From: Streptomyces tagetis
Lineage (GTDB): Bacteria; Actinomycetota; Actinomycetes; Streptomycetales; Streptomycetaceae
Reading direction: 5' to 3'
DNA length: 64,000 nucleotides
Assembly: GCF_018069565.1 (NCBI RefSeq)
Contig: NZ_JAGPNL010000002.1
Location: forward strand, 620,001-684,000
In this document: positions 53,795 to 63,212 of the stretch, one piece after another
Numbering within the stretch: the stretch's first letter is position 1
How the letters are laid out: the number at the start of each line of letters is the position of its first letter
Translations under genes and position numbers: made by a program
Notes under the pieces: generated by a model
What the model saw: the letters and a program-made list of their open reading frames with translations, nothing else
Told to the model about the DNA's origin: nothing
The model's database searches: none

Positions 53795-54265
53795 ATGGAC
53801 GGGGCTGCCCGGAACACGGACCAGCTACGGAAAGCGCTGGTCAGGATGTCGGCGGAGTACGAGGGCGGTCCCGGTGACATCGCCCGGGGCCGCGAGCTGG
53901 CCCGCCGCTTCCTGGACCGGCTGCGCGCCGCGCAAGGGCTCGTGGTCTCCGACCGGGCGAGGGACCTCGTCCAGTTGGTGGTCAGCGAACTGCTGACGAA
54001 CGCCTGCAAGTACGCCCCCGGCCCGTCCCTGGTCGACCTGGAGCTGGCCGAGGACCGGGTGGAGGTCACCGTGTGGGACAGCGCCCCGGTACTGCCGGTC
54101 CCGGAGGCCCCCGACCCGGGCCGGGTGGGCCGGCACGGGCTGGAGATCGTGATGGCCGTCTGCCAGAGCTTCGAGGTGCACAAGGAGCCGGTCGGCAAAC
54201 GCACCCGCGCCGCCGTCCCCCTCACCGACGAAACGTCCCTCCGCCCGGTCCGCCTCACCTCCTGA
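53795..54265 (+). CDS. Anti-sigma-type ATP-binding protein (HATPase_c, RsbW-like)
   Basis: 156 residues. HATPase motifs: N-box LVVSELLTNACKYA, G1-like VTVWDSAPVLPV and G2-like GRHGLEIVMAVCQ. The serine-kinase anti-sigma family is numerous in Streptomyces; each usually binds a sigma factor or STAS antagonist. No partner gene is adjacent, although a STAS-like gene exists at 34170-34520. Its 3' end overlaps the convergent GNAT gene by 11 bases. Confidence 0.88.
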   Translation: MDGAARNTDQLRKALVRMSAEYEGGPGDIARGRELARRFLDRLRAAQGLVVSDRARDLVQLVVSELLTNACKYAPGPSLVDLELAEDRVEVTVWDSAPVLPVPEAPDPGRVGRHGLEIVMAVCQSFEVHKEPVGKRTRAAVPLTDETSLRPVRLTS

Positions 54266-54782
54266 TCCGGTACACCACGCTCCGGCGCAGCGGCCCCTCG
54301 GGCACGCCCGGGTCGTCGAAGTCCTCGGCCGGATCGTGGACCATGCCCAGGCGGCCCATCACCGCCCGCGACCGGGCGTTCCCGGCGGCCGTCACGGCGA
54401 GGATCTCAGGAAGCCCCAGCTCACCGAAGCCGTGCGCCAGCACGGCCCGTCCCGCCTCGGTGGCGTACCCGTGGCCCCAGGCCGCGCGGGCCAGCCGCCA
54501 GCCGGCCTCCACACCGGTGAACGGCATGCCGGCGTCCACCGGATCGAGCCCGGCGAACCCGATGAACTCGCCGGTGGCCACCGTCTCCACCGCCCACCAG
54601 CCCCAGCCGCGCCGGTCGAGACCGGCCTGGAAGAAGGCCGCCGACGCGTCGCTGCGCGCCCGGTCGAGCACGTCGGGGAAGTACGCGCGGACCTCCGGGT
54701 CGGCGTTCAGCTCCGCCCACGGCTCCAGGTCGGATTCCCGCCATCCGCGGAGCAGCAGGCGAGCGGTGCGCAGTTCCGTCAT
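54255..54782 (-). CDS. GNAT family N-acetyltransferase (RimJ/RimL-like)
   Basis: 175 residues from ATG 54782. Family features are TARLLLRGWRESDLEPWAELNADPEV, GEFIGFAGL, and the acetyl-CoA segment LARAAWGHGYATEAGRAVLAHGFGELGL followed by NARSRAVMGRLGM. This is the RimJ/L-type used for protein N-termini or small amines; the substrate is unknown. It overlaps the anti-sigma-type gene tail to tail. Confidence 0.92.
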   Translation of the reverse strand: MTELRTARLLLRGWRESDLEPWAELNADPEVRAYFPDVLDRARSDASAAFFQAGLDRRGWGWWAVETVATGEFIGFAGLDPVDAGMPFTGVEAGWRLARAAWGHGYATEAGRAVLAHGFGELGLPEILAVTAAGNARSRAVMGRLGMVHDPAEDFDDPGVPEGPLRRSVVYRIRR

Positions 54783-54889
54783 GCCCGGAACGTAGCGGGG
54801 CCGCCCTCCGCCGGGCGACCGGATATCCCCGCGGCGCCGCGGGCCCGGGAGCGGGGAGGCCCGCCGGGCGGTGGCCGGGGCCCGGCCCC

Positions 54890-55585
54890 TCAGCCCCGGA
54901 CGTCGTCCCCGTCGACCACCTCGGCGTCCTTCGGCGGGCGGATGTCCAAGGAGGCGTCGAAGTCGCCGAAGGTGGTGGTGGTGTCGTACACGTCGTCCCG
55001 GTAGACCACCTTCAGCACGTACGGCGTGCCCTCGGTGGCGACGGAGAAGACGTACGTCCCCGCGCCCGGCTCCCCGTCCACGACGTGCAGCTCGCGGGCG
55101 GCCCGGCCGCCCACGCGGGTGGTCTCGCCCTTGGTCACCGTGCCGAAGGAGCGGAACTCGCGGGGACAGTCGCCCAGACCCTCGGCGGCGGACGCCTCGG
55201 TCACCGGCGTGCGGACCCACAGCCGCTGCTCGGCCGTGGCGGAGCCGTCCTTCTTCCACCGCTGGAGGTAGGCACGGTCGGGCCGCACGTAGTCCGTCTC
55301 GCCGATCCGGATCTGTTCCAGCCGGCCGCCCTGGGACCACGTGATCGTGGTGACGCACCGGCCGGAGAGGTCGGTCACCTGGCGGCTGGTGATGGTGCCG
55401 CCCCGCTCCGTGGTGGTCGTGTACTCGATCCGTACGGAGTCCAGCCGGCGCATCGCGGCGTTGGCCCGGTCGAGCAGGTCCCGCGCCGACGGGTCCCGCG
55501 CCGGGTCGCCGGACCCGCAGCCCGTCACCGCCGCCGTCGCCAGAAGACACGCCCCTACGGTCGTCGCTGTGCCGGTGGCCCGCAC
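54890..55585 (-). CDS. Putative lipoprotein, LppX/LolA-like
   Basis: 231 residues from GTG 55585. The lipobox VTGC is near residue 23. The mature protein begins with ARDLLDRANAAMRRLDSVRIEYTTTT, then beta-strand-rich repeats with paired cysteines in GRCVTTITW and GDCPREF, and ends in FDASLDIRPPKDAEVVDGDD. The helix-plus-curved-sheet pattern resembles the LppX/LprG/LolA lipid-carrier fold; the match is by pattern, not a clear motif. It is monocistronic. Confidence 0.8.
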   Translation of the reverse strand: MRATGTATTVGACLLATAAVTGCGSGDPARDPSARDLLDRANAAMRRLDSVRIEYTTTTERGGTITSRQVTDLSGRCVTTITWSQGGRLEQIRIGETDYVRPDRAYLQRWKKDGSATAEQRLWVRTPVTEASAAEGLGDCPREFRSFGTVTKGETTRVGGRAARELHVVDGEPGAGTYVFSVATEGTPYVLKVVYRDDVYDTTTTFGDFDASLDIRPPKDAEVVDGDDVRG

Positions 55586-55811
55586 GATCCTCCCATCCGC
55601 CGAGGTCAGCGCAGCAGCCTACCAAGCGCCCCCGCCGCCCCCGGGGGCCGGGCGGCCCGGCGGTGGGGTGACGGACCGGACCCGTCCGGCGGCGTGCTGG
55701 TGCGCGGCCCGTACGGGTGCGGTCGACTGCTGGGGGACGCCGCCGCGGCGTCCCCACCCACTCCCGCCGGCCCGCCCCTCGGGACCGGGCCCCCTGACCG
55801 ACGGAGGGCCC

Positions 55812-56654
55812 ATGCCCACCTGCACCACCCGCGACGGCGTCGACCTCTTCTACCAGGACTGGGGGAGCGGCCGGCCGGTCGTCTTCATCCACGGCTGGCC
55901 GCTGAACGGCGACGCCTGGCAGGACCAGCTCAAGGCGGTCGCCGACGCCGGCCACCGCGGCATCGCCCACGACCGCCGCGGCCACGGCCGCTCCACCCCC
56001 GTCCACGACGGCTACGACTTCGACACCTTCGCCGACGACCTCGACGACCTGATCACCGGCCTCGACCTGCGGGACGTCACCCTCGTCGGGCACTCCATGG
56101 GCGGCGGCGAACTCGCCCGCTACATCGGCCGCCACGGCACCGGACGCGTCCGCTCCGCGGTGCTCCTCTCCGCGATCACCCCGCTGATGCTGCGCGGCCC
56201 GGACAACGCCGAGGGCGTCCCGCAGCAGGCGTTCGACGACATCAAGGCCGGCATCCTCACCGAGCGCTCCCAGTACTGGAAGGACCTCTCGGCCGACTTC
56301 TTCTCCGCCGGCGACACCGGCGCCGCCTCCGACGGGAAGGGCCCGACCCAGGGCAACCGGGACGCCTTCTGGTACATGGCGATGTCCCAGACCCTCGAAG
56401 GCGCCGTCCGCTGCGTCGACGCCTTCGCCGCCACGGACTTCCACGCCGACCTGGCACGCTTCGACGTCCCCACCCTCGTCGTGCACGGCGACGACGACCG
56501 GATCGTGCCCCTCGACGCGACCGGCCGCAAGGCCGCCCGCCTGGTCCCCGACGCCGAGCTGAAGGTCTACGAGAAGGCGTCCCACGGCCTGGCGATGGTC
56601 CCCGGCGACAAGGAGAGGTTCACCGCGGACCTCCTGGAATTCCTTCGCCGGTGA
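55812..56654 (+). CDS. Alpha/beta hydrolase, non-haem haloperoxidase-like
   Basis: 280 residues from ATG 55812 (GGAGGG upstream). Motifs: oxyanion region VVFIHGWPLNGDAW, nucleophile elbow GHSMGGGE, acid Asp in VVHGDDDRIVPLD and catalytic His in ASHGLAMV. The layout and the HDRRGHGRS motif match cofactor-free haloperoxidases/esterases. The enzyme may simply be an esterase; the haloperoxidase activity of this family is usually perhydrolase side activity. A weak 6-bp hairpin lies after the stop (56681-56701). Confidence 0.92.
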   Translation: MPTCTTRDGVDLFYQDWGSGRPVVFIHGWPLNGDAWQDQLKAVADAGHRGIAHDRRGHGRSTPVHDGYDFDTFADDLDDLITGLDLRDVTLVGHSMGGGELARYIGRHGTGRVRSAVLLSAITPLMLRGPDNAEGVPQQAFDDIKAGILTERSQYWKDLSADFFSAGDTGAASDGKGPTQGNRDAFWYMAMSQTLEGAVRCVDAFAATDFHADLARFDVPTLVVHGDDDRIVPLDATGRKAARLVPDAELKVYEKASHGLAMVPGDKERFTADLLEFLRR

Positions 56655-56817
56655 GCCATCGGGACACCTTCCGCCCACCCGGCGGGGGGTGTTCACCCGC
56701 CTGAGCGCCTTGAGTGGTGCGAGGGCCACGCCTGACTGACGGTGATTCACGTCGAGCCCCGGGTTTTCCCAAGCTGACGAAGCACCAGCTACCCGCGCCC
56801 GACGGAAGGAACCCACG

Positions 56818-57228
56818 ATGCGCTCAGCTCGCACGCTCCTGGCCACGGCCGCCGCCGCCGGCGTCCTCGCCTTCGGCGCCCCCGGCGCCCACGCCGCCGC
56901 CGGGGGCGACTGGAACAACGACGACTCTTCCTACAGCAAGGAGCACGACAGCGGAAACAGGCACGACCAGCCGCGCGGCGGCATGCACACCGGCGGCGGC
57001 GCGCTGAGCGCGGTCTCCGCCGACGGCGGCTGGGACGGCGGCGGCGAGAGCGGCGGCAAGTCCTGGAGCGGCGGCGGCGACCGGGAGCAGCCGCGCGGCG
57101 GCATGCACACGGGCGGCGGCGGCCTCGCCCAGCCGGGAACGACCGCGGGCGGACTCGCCGTGCTGGCCGTCGCCGGCGCCGGACTGTACGCCCTGCGCCG
57201 CAGGAAGACGTCGAACGGAACGGCCTGA
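56818..57228 (+). CDS. Small secreted protein with GGMHTGGG repeats and C-terminal sorting-like tail
   Basis: 136 residues. A signal peptide (MRSARTLLATAAAAGVLAFGAPGAHA) is followed by a Gly/Ser/Asp-rich region with the segment QPRGGMHTGGG present twice (around residues 52 and 94). The C-terminus has a hydrophobic segment (TTAGGLAVLAVAGAGLYAL) and a basic tail RRRKTSNGTA, resembling a sortase cell-wall sorting signal; no LPxTG is present, and the residues before the helix are LAQPGT. A class F sortase gene follows. It is presumably a surface protein and possible sortase substrate; this is inference. Confidence 0.82.
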   Translation: MRSARTLLATAAAAGVLAFGAPGAHAAAGGDWNNDDSSYSKEHDSGNRHDQPRGGMHTGGGALSAVSADGGWDGGGESGGKSWSGGGDREQPRGGMHTGGGGLAQPGTTAGGLAVLAVAGAGLYALRRRKTSNGTA

Positions 57229-57369
57229 GCCGTGCCGGGCGCGATAGCGGCCGGGCCGTCACCCGCACCCCGCGGGGCGGCCCGGCTCGCCCGCGCCACA
57301 CCCCCGTCCGACCACTGCCGCGCCACCCCCCGTCCGACCCGCTGCCGCGCACCCCCGAGGTGGTCCCCG

Positions 57370-58062
57370 ATGCCCGTCCCCCCGTCCGCCCCCCTTGGCC
57401 AGGCACCGCCCGGCCAGGGCTCCCGCGGCGGCACGACCGTGCTGTGCGCCGTGGTGCTGCTGCTCCTCGCGGTCAACCTGCTCGGCGGCAAAGGCACGTC
57501 GGCCGACTCCACGCCGCCGCCCGCCCCCGCACGCGCCGGAGCCTCCGCCGCCCCCTCCGCCACCTCCGCCATCTCGTCGGCCGGCACGGCCGACGGCACG
57601 GACGGCGCCCTGCCCCGCTCCGCGCCGGTGCGCCTGCGCATCCCGGGCATCTCCGTCGACGCCCCCTTCACCGGCCTCGCCCTCGCCGCCGACGGCCGGC
57701 TCCAGCCCCCGCCCCCCGACGACACCAACCTCGTCGGCTGGTACGCCAAGGGCGTCTCGCCCGGCGAGAAGGGCACCGCGATCATCGCCGGACACGTGGA
57801 CACCATCCGCTCCGCGGCCGTCTTCGCCCGGCTCGACCAACTGGAGGAGGGCGACAGGTTCCAGGTGGAACGGGCCGACGGACGTACCGCCTCCTTCGTC
57901 GTGGACAGCCTGGAGACCTTCGAGAAGAGCGACTTCCCCAGCGAGCGCGTCTACGACCCCGCCGACCGCCCCGAGGTACGCCTCATCACCTGCGCCGGCT
58001 CCTACGACCGCACGGCCAGGGACTACACCGACAACCTGGTGGTCTTCGCGCACCTGGCCTGA
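57370..58062 (+). CDS. Class F sortase
   Basis: 230 residues from ATG 57370 (GAGGTGG upstream); an in-frame GTG at 57232, four bases after the previous stop, would add 46 Arg/Pro/Ala-rich residues and cannot be excluded. One N-terminal anchor helix (VLCAVVLLLLAVNLLGG) precedes an Ala/Pro linker and the sortase barrel. Catalytic residues are H142 (IIAGHVDT), C208 (LITCAG) and an Arg in YDRTARDYTDN. It is a membrane-bound transpeptidase facing outside. The neighbouring secreted protein is the obvious candidate partner. Confidence 0.92.
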   Translation: MPVPPSAPLGQAPPGQGSRGGTTVLCAVVLLLLAVNLLGGKGTSADSTPPPAPARAGASAAPSATSAISSAGTADGTDGALPRSAPVRLRIPGISVDAPFTGLALAADGRLQPPPPDDTNLVGWYAKGVSPGEKGTAIIAGHVDTIRSAAVFARLDQLEEGDRFQVERADGRTASFVVDSLETFEKSDFPSERVYDPADRPEVRLITCAGSYDRTARDYTDNLVVFAHLA

Positions 58063-58215
58063 CCCGCCCGGCGGCACCGCCCCTTCCGGCCGGTCACCCG
58101 CCCAACGCACACGGGTCGCGGGCCCGCGGGGGCGGGCACAGGATCGAGACACGCCGGCGTCGCATCACCGGCGGGCGACGCTCAGTACCACCCCCGCGAA
58201 GGAGATGGGCGCACC

Positions 58216-59376
58216 ATGACCACCACGTCCCCCACCGCCTCACAACCCCCGACGCGGCAGGTGCCGCACCGCGTCTCCCAGTCCGTGTTCGACGGCTCCC
58301 GGCTCCGCGTCGTCCTGCTCCTCGACGTCAACGACGGGGCCCAGCAGCAGTTCCTCGATACGTACGAGCAACTGCGCAGCCACGTCGAGTCCGTCCCCGG
58401 GCACCTCAGCGAACAGCTCTGCCAGTCCATCGAGAACCCCTCCCAGTGGCTCATCACCAGCGAATGGGAGAGCGCCCCGCCCTTCCTGGACTGGGTGAGC
58501 AGCGAAGAGCACGTACGGATGGTCAAACCGCTGCACCGCTGCGTCCGGGACACCAGATCGCTGCGCTTCCACGTCGTCCGCGAGACCGGCGCCCCCGTGG
58601 CCGAGGCAGAGCCCGGCCGCGCCGGACTCCAGACCGCGCCCCGGGTCGGCGACGGCGTCATCCGGCACGCCCTGACCTTCACCGTCCGGCCCGGCAGCGA
58701 GGCCACGGTCGCCGGCATCCTCGCCGACTACGCCTCGCCCGAGGCCCGCGTCGACGACTCCACCCGCCTCTGCCGCACCTCGCTCTTCCTGCACGGCAAC
58801 CGCGTGGTGCGGGCCATCGAGGTCCGCGGCGACCTGCTCGCCGCCCTGCGCCACGTCGCCCAGCAGCCCGAGGTACGGGCGGTCGAGGAGGCCATCAACC
58901 CGTACCTGGAGCAGGACCGGGACCTCGCCGACCCCGAGTCCGCGCGGGTCTTCTACACCCGGGCCGCGCTGCCCGCCGTCCACCACGTCACCGCGGGGCG
59001 CGAGGACCCGGCGGCGCGGCGGCACGCCCTGTCCTACCCGGCCCGGCCCGGCCGCGGCACCCAACTGGCCCGGCTGCTGGCCGAACGCGACGAGGCCGCG
59101 GCGGACGACCCGGGCAGCCCGGTGGTGTGCAGCACGATCTTCCAGCGCGACGACATCGTCGTCCGGCTCATCGACGTGCGCGGCGGACTCGACGCCTGTG
59201 CCCCGGCCGTCGCCCTCGGCCTGCCGGACGCGGAGCGCACCGCCGAACTGACGGAACTCCTCGACGACCCCGACGGCCTGGGCACCGCCCTCCGTCAGGG
59301 CGAGCCCGCGCTCGCCGGCGCCCTCGCGCGGGCCCGTACGACGCTGGTCACCGACCGCCGCGCGGAAGGCGTCTGA
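58216..59376 (+). CDS. SchA/CurD-like domain protein with N-terminal ABM-like domain
   Basis: 386 residues from ATG 58216. The N-terminal 105 residues (RVVLLLDVNDGAQQQFLDTYEQLRSHV to WESAPPFLDWVSSEEHVRMV) form a monooxygenase-like alpha+beta unit. Two longer repeats follow, each with an RP-G-(E/R)-type opening and a VVRAIEVRGDL or VVRLIDVRGGL ending; this is the SchA/CurD region found in aromatic polyketide spore-pigment clusters (WhiE-ORFI relatives). No polyketide synthase gene is near. It converges on an O-methyltransferase gene, which would suit tailoring of an aromatic compound. Confidence 0.87.
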   Translation: MTTTSPTASQPPTRQVPHRVSQSVFDGSRLRVVLLLDVNDGAQQQFLDTYEQLRSHVESVPGHLSEQLCQSIENPSQWLITSEWESAPPFLDWVSSEEHVRMVKPLHRCVRDTRSLRFHVVRETGAPVAEAEPGRAGLQTAPRVGDGVIRHALTFTVRPGSEATVAGILADYASPEARVDDSTRLCRTSLFLHGNRVVRAIEVRGDLLAALRHVAQQPEVRAVEEAINPYLEQDRDLADPESARVFYTRAALPAVHHVTAGREDPAARRHALSYPARPGRGTQLARLLAERDEAAADDPGSPVVCSTIFQRDDIVVRLIDVRGGLDACAPAVALGLPDAERTAELTELLDDPDGLGTALRQGEPALAGALARARTTLVTDRRAEGV

Positions 59377-59390
59377 CACCCCGCCCGCAC

Positions 59391-59437
59391 GGCACCGGCC
59401 CCGGACCACGCGCTCGGCGCGGTCCGGGGCCGGTGCC
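59391..59437. terminator. 17-bp perfect hairpin terminator
   Basis: GGCACCGGCCCCGGACC at 59391-59407 pairs perfectly with 59421-59437 around a 13-base loop, between two convergent genes. Confidence 0.9.
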
Positions 59438-59447
59438 CTGGGGTCCC

Positions 59448-60491
59448 TCAGAGCCCCGCGGGCTTCTCGGGCACCGTGCAGTCGAAGGCGTGCAGATACG
59501 CGTTGACCGGCCGGATGTCGTCGATGACGAGGCCCGCCGCGGTCAGCCGGGCGACCATGCTGTCCGTGGTGTGCTTGGCCCCGCCGACGTTCAGCAGCAG
59601 CAGCAGGTCCATCGCGGTGCTGAACCGCATCGACGGCGAGTCGTCGACCAGGTTCTCGATCACCACGACTCGGGTGCCCGGACCGCCCGCCTCGACGACG
59701 TTGCGCAGCGCGCGGGCCGTGCTCTCGTCGTCCCACTCCAGGATGTTCTTGACCACGTAGACGTCGGCCCGGACCGGGATCGCGGTCCGGCAGTCGCCGG
59801 GCACGATGCGCACCCGGTCGGCGAGCGCGCCGCCCTCGCGCAGCCGCGGGTCCGCGTTCTCCACCACCCGCGGCAGGTCGAGCAGGGTGCCCCGCATCGA
59901 CGGGTACTTCTCCAGCAGGCTCGCCACCACGTGGCCCTGGCCGCCGCCGATGTCCGCGACGGAGCCGCGCCCCGACAGGTCGAGGAAGGCCGCGACGTCC
60001 GCCGCCGACTGCCGGCTGGAGGTGGTCATCGCCTGGTTGAAGATCTCGGCCGACGCGGGCGCGTCCTCACCCAGGTAGGTGAAGAACTCCTTGCCGTACA
60101 GGTCCTCGACGACGTTGTGCCCGGTGCGCACCGCCTCGTCCAGTTTCGGCCAGGCGTCCCAGGTCCACGGCTCGGTGCACCACAGGGTGATGGCGCGCAG
60201 GCTGTGCGGGTCGTCCTCGCGCAGCAGCCGGGACATGTCGGTGTGGGCGAACGTCCCGTCCGGCTCCTCGGCGAAGACGCCGTAGCAGGTCAGGGCGCGC
60301 AGCAGTCGGCGCAGCGGCTGGGGTTCCGTCTTCACGGCCGCCGCGAGGTCCTCGACGGCCAGGGGGCGGTCGTCGAGGGCGTCGGCGACGCCGAGCCGGG
60401 CGGCGGCGCGCAGGGCGGCTGCACACGCCGCCCCGAACACGAGTTCCCTGAGCCGCATGGGCGGCTGCGGGGCGGTCTGAGCGGTCGTCAT
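59448..60491 (-). CDS. O-methyltransferase (acetylserotonin/TcmO-like)
   Basis: 347 residues from ATG 60491 with AGGACAG upstream. The N-terminal winged-helix dimerisation part (residues about 12-90: LVFGAACAAALRAAARLGVADAL) precedes the SAM fold: SVADIGGGQGHVVASLLEKYP, RGTLLDLPRVVENA, VRIVPGDCRTAIP, VVKNILEWDDE (the usual catalytic His before D is Glu-Trp-Asp here) and VIENLV. These enzymes methylate phenolic or polyketide hydroxyls. The altered HDW motif (ILEWDD) may affect the catalytic base. It converges on the SchA/CurD-like gene. Confidence 0.9.
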   Translation of the reverse strand: MTTAQTAPQPPMRLRELVFGAACAAALRAAARLGVADALDDRPLAVEDLAAAVKTEPQPLRRLLRALTCYGVFAEEPDGTFAHTDMSRLLREDDPHSLRAITLWCTEPWTWDAWPKLDEAVRTGHNVVEDLYGKEFFTYLGEDAPASAEIFNQAMTTSSRQSAADVAAFLDLSGRGSVADIGGGQGHVVASLLEKYPSMRGTLLDLPRVVENADPRLREGGALADRVRIVPGDCRTAIPVRADVYVVKNILEWDDESTARALRNVVEAGGPGTRVVVIENLVDDSPSMRFSTAMDLLLLLNVGGAKHTTDSMVARLTAAGLVIDDIRPVNAYLHAFDCTVPEKPAGL

Positions 60492-60565
60492 GTACCGCTG
60501 TCCTTCCGTTCTACGGTGCACGGGTGGTTGCGGGGGAGTCGGCGCGGCCGGGCTGTCGCCGCCGG

Positions 60566-61624
60566 TCAGCACAGGCCCGCGGGCTGGGAGGCCGCGCAGG
60601 AGTTGCCCTCGAAGGTGTTGACGGCGCCGGTCTCGGTGTCGACGAGGTCGGCGGGGGCGTTGCCGCGCAGGGTGTTGCGGTCGATCCGGTTCTGCTCGCT
60701 GGTGGCGCCGACGAGGCTCTTGAACAGGACGATGCCCCCCGAAAGCGGCGAGGCGCCGGCGTTGTCCGCGACCAGGTTCCGGGTGATCCGGGTCTTCTCG
60801 ACGCCGGTCAGCACGATGCCGGAGCCCTGGAGGGCGGGCAGCCGCTCGGTCTTCGGGCAGGACTTGTTGTTCCCCACCACGCGGTTCCCGCCGACCAGCA
60901 GGTCACCGGTCCTGGGCGTGTTCTCGTCGCCGACGACGAAGACGCCGGCGCAGTTGCCGGTGAGGTGGTTGCCGGTGACGCTGAGGTTGCTCAGCCGGCG
61001 GACGGTGACGCCGATGCGGTTGCCCTCGGCCCGGTTGTGCGCGACCACGGTGCCCTGGGTGTCGGCGGCGCCCTCCTCGGCGGTGATGGTGTTGGCGAGG
61101 AAGAGCCCGGCGTCGCCGTTGTCGCGGAGGGTGTTGTCCCGCAGGACGCCGCGCACGGAACGCTGCTGGGCGATGCCCCACACGCCGTTCTTCTCCGCCG
61201 TCACGTCCCGGACGGTGAGCCGGTCGGTGCCCATGGCGAACACGCCGCTGCCGGTGAACCCGCTGACCGTCAGCGCGGCGACGGTGACGTCCCGCAGGGG
61301 GGTGTCCTTGGTGCCGGCCACGCAGATCCCGTTGCCGCGCTCGGAGCAGTTGTCGGGGGCCTTCTCGCCGCCCGGCCGGATCACCGTGTCCGGTCCGGAA
61401 CCGCGCAGGGTGAGCCCGGGGGTGGTGACCTTGACGCTCTCGCGGTAGGTGCCGGACATGACGTGGACGGTGTCGCCGGGTCGGGCGGCGTCCACGGCCT
61501 TCTGGATCGACTGACCCGGGCGGACCACATGGGTGGCGTGGACGGCCTGGGAGGGAGCGGCACCGAGCCCCGTGCCGACCAGGGCGGCGGTGCACGCCAG
61601 GTACACAACGTGGCATTTCTTCAT
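60566..61624 (-). CDS. Secreted right-handed parallel beta-helix protein
   Basis: 352 residues from ATG 61624 (GTG 61633 is an alternative). A signal peptide (VVYLACTAALVGTGLGAAPSQA) precedes a PbH1 beta-helix beginning HVVRPGQSIQKAVDAARPGDTVHVMSGTY. At least eight coils with N-G-x-G-(I/V/L) and V-x-x-N-x-(A/L)-x-x-N patterns follow. Six or more cysteines are spread along the helix and at the end (NSCAASQPAGLC). It may be a polysaccharide lyase-like or adhesive surface protein; no catalytic residues are evident. A palindrome covers the start codon. Confidence 0.88.
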   Translation of the reverse strand: MKKCHVVYLACTAALVGTGLGAAPSQAVHATHVVRPGQSIQKAVDAARPGDTVHVMSGTYRESVKVTTPGLTLRGSGPDTVIRPGGEKAPDNCSERGNGICVAGTKDTPLRDVTVAALTVSGFTGSGVFAMGTDRLTVRDVTAEKNGVWGIAQQRSVRGVLRDNTLRDNGDAGLFLANTITAEEGAADTQGTVVAHNRAEGNRIGVTVRRLSNLSVTGNHLTGNCAGVFVVGDENTPRTGDLLVGGNRVVGNNKSCPKTERLPALQGSGIVLTGVEKTRITRNLVADNAGASPLSGGIVLFKSLVGATSEQNRIDRNTLRGNAPADLVDTETGAVNTFEGNSCAASQPAGLC

Positions 61625-61639
61625 ACCGCGCACGGTATG
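61622..61639. promoter_or_regulatory. Inverted repeat over the beta-helix gene start
   Basis: CATACCG, CGCA, CGGTATG: a perfect 7-bp inverted repeat with a 4-base loop that contains the ATG start codon on the minus strand. It could be an operator, or an mRNA hairpin limiting translation. Confidence 0.5.
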
Positions 61640-61843
61640 CCCGGCCTGTTCCGTCCCGGTGAGGATGCGCCATCCGACGGCGTGTCACCCACCGGCCCCC
61701 CTCCGACCACGCGAAACGCGTCCCGCCGACGGGCCGTTGCGCCGCCGGAGGGCACCCGCCCGGGTCACCGGCCGGGCCGGAACCTGCCCGCCCCGCACGA
61801 CGACCCCGGCGGGCCGCGGCGTCGCGGGGGTGCGGGGACACGG

Positions 61844-62335
61844 TCAGCCGGCGCGCAGGGTACGCACCGGGAGCACCACCTGCGCCGACGTGGCGAGCGT
61901 CTGCTCGTCGTTGGCGAAGGCGGCCACCGCCTCGGCGTCCCCGGGCTCGCCGCCGGGCCAGGCACGGGTGGCGAAGATGAGGCAGGCGTACCCGCGGGCG
62001 TCGACCGCCGCGCGCCAGGCCGGCGGCGGCGCGAACTGGGTGCTGACCCCCGGCATGGTGAGGGAGGCGGCGCCGGGCACCACCAGCAGCCCCACCGGCA
62101 GGTCGGACAGGACGGTGGCGTCGAGGACGCCCTCGCCCACGGGGAGCCTGGCGAGGGCGAGCAACTGCCGGACGGCGGCGGCCGTGCCCTGCGGACCCTC
62201 GGGCCCGTCGCCGAGGGAGCAGGCGAGGAGGAAGGGGACGTCGCCGGCCGGGGTCTCCCGGCTCCAGGACATGAGGACGACGGTGCCCAGGTCGGCGGTG
62301 CGCAGGGGGCGGGAATCGGTTGAGATCGAGGTCAC
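61844..62335 (-). CDS. DUF5949-like conserved actinobacterial protein
   Basis: 163 residues from GTG 62335. Sequence such as LGTVVLMSWSRETPAGDVPFLLACSLGDGPEGPQGT, PVGLLVVPGAASLTMPGVSTQF and DARGYACLIFATRAWP indicates a compact alpha/beta protein without signal peptide or membrane helix. I recall this as DUF5949, a family largely limited to Streptomyces; the function is unknown. It is monocistronic. Confidence 0.72.
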   Translation of the reverse strand: MTSISTDSRPLRTADLGTVVLMSWSRETPAGDVPFLLACSLGDGPEGPQGTAAAVRQLLALARLPVGEGVLDATVLSDLPVGLLVVPGAASLTMPGVSTQFAPPPAWRAAVDARGYACLIFATRAWPGGEPGDAEAVAAFANDEQTLATSAQVVLPVRTLRAG

Positions 62336-63006
<671 letters not shown>

Positions 63007-63212
63007 CGCACGGCGTGCCGACCCGAGCCGCCGAACGGCTCTTCCCGCCCCGACTCCTCCCCGCGTGTGCGGTGGCATCCCCGGGCCCTCCGCCGCGCGT
63101 CGCCCGGCCCCTCCCAGGTCATCCCACTCACCGCCCCTGAGTACGCGCACTCATTCGGTCCGTCGCCGGTGTGTCTATCGTCGGCCGTGTCGGTGGGGCG
63201 GGAGGGGGAGAC

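Noticed and set aside
57360..61448. A 1362-codon open frame on the plus strand
   Set aside because: It is a shadow of the sortase, SchA/CurD, methyltransferase and beta-helix genes; no domain or ribosome site.
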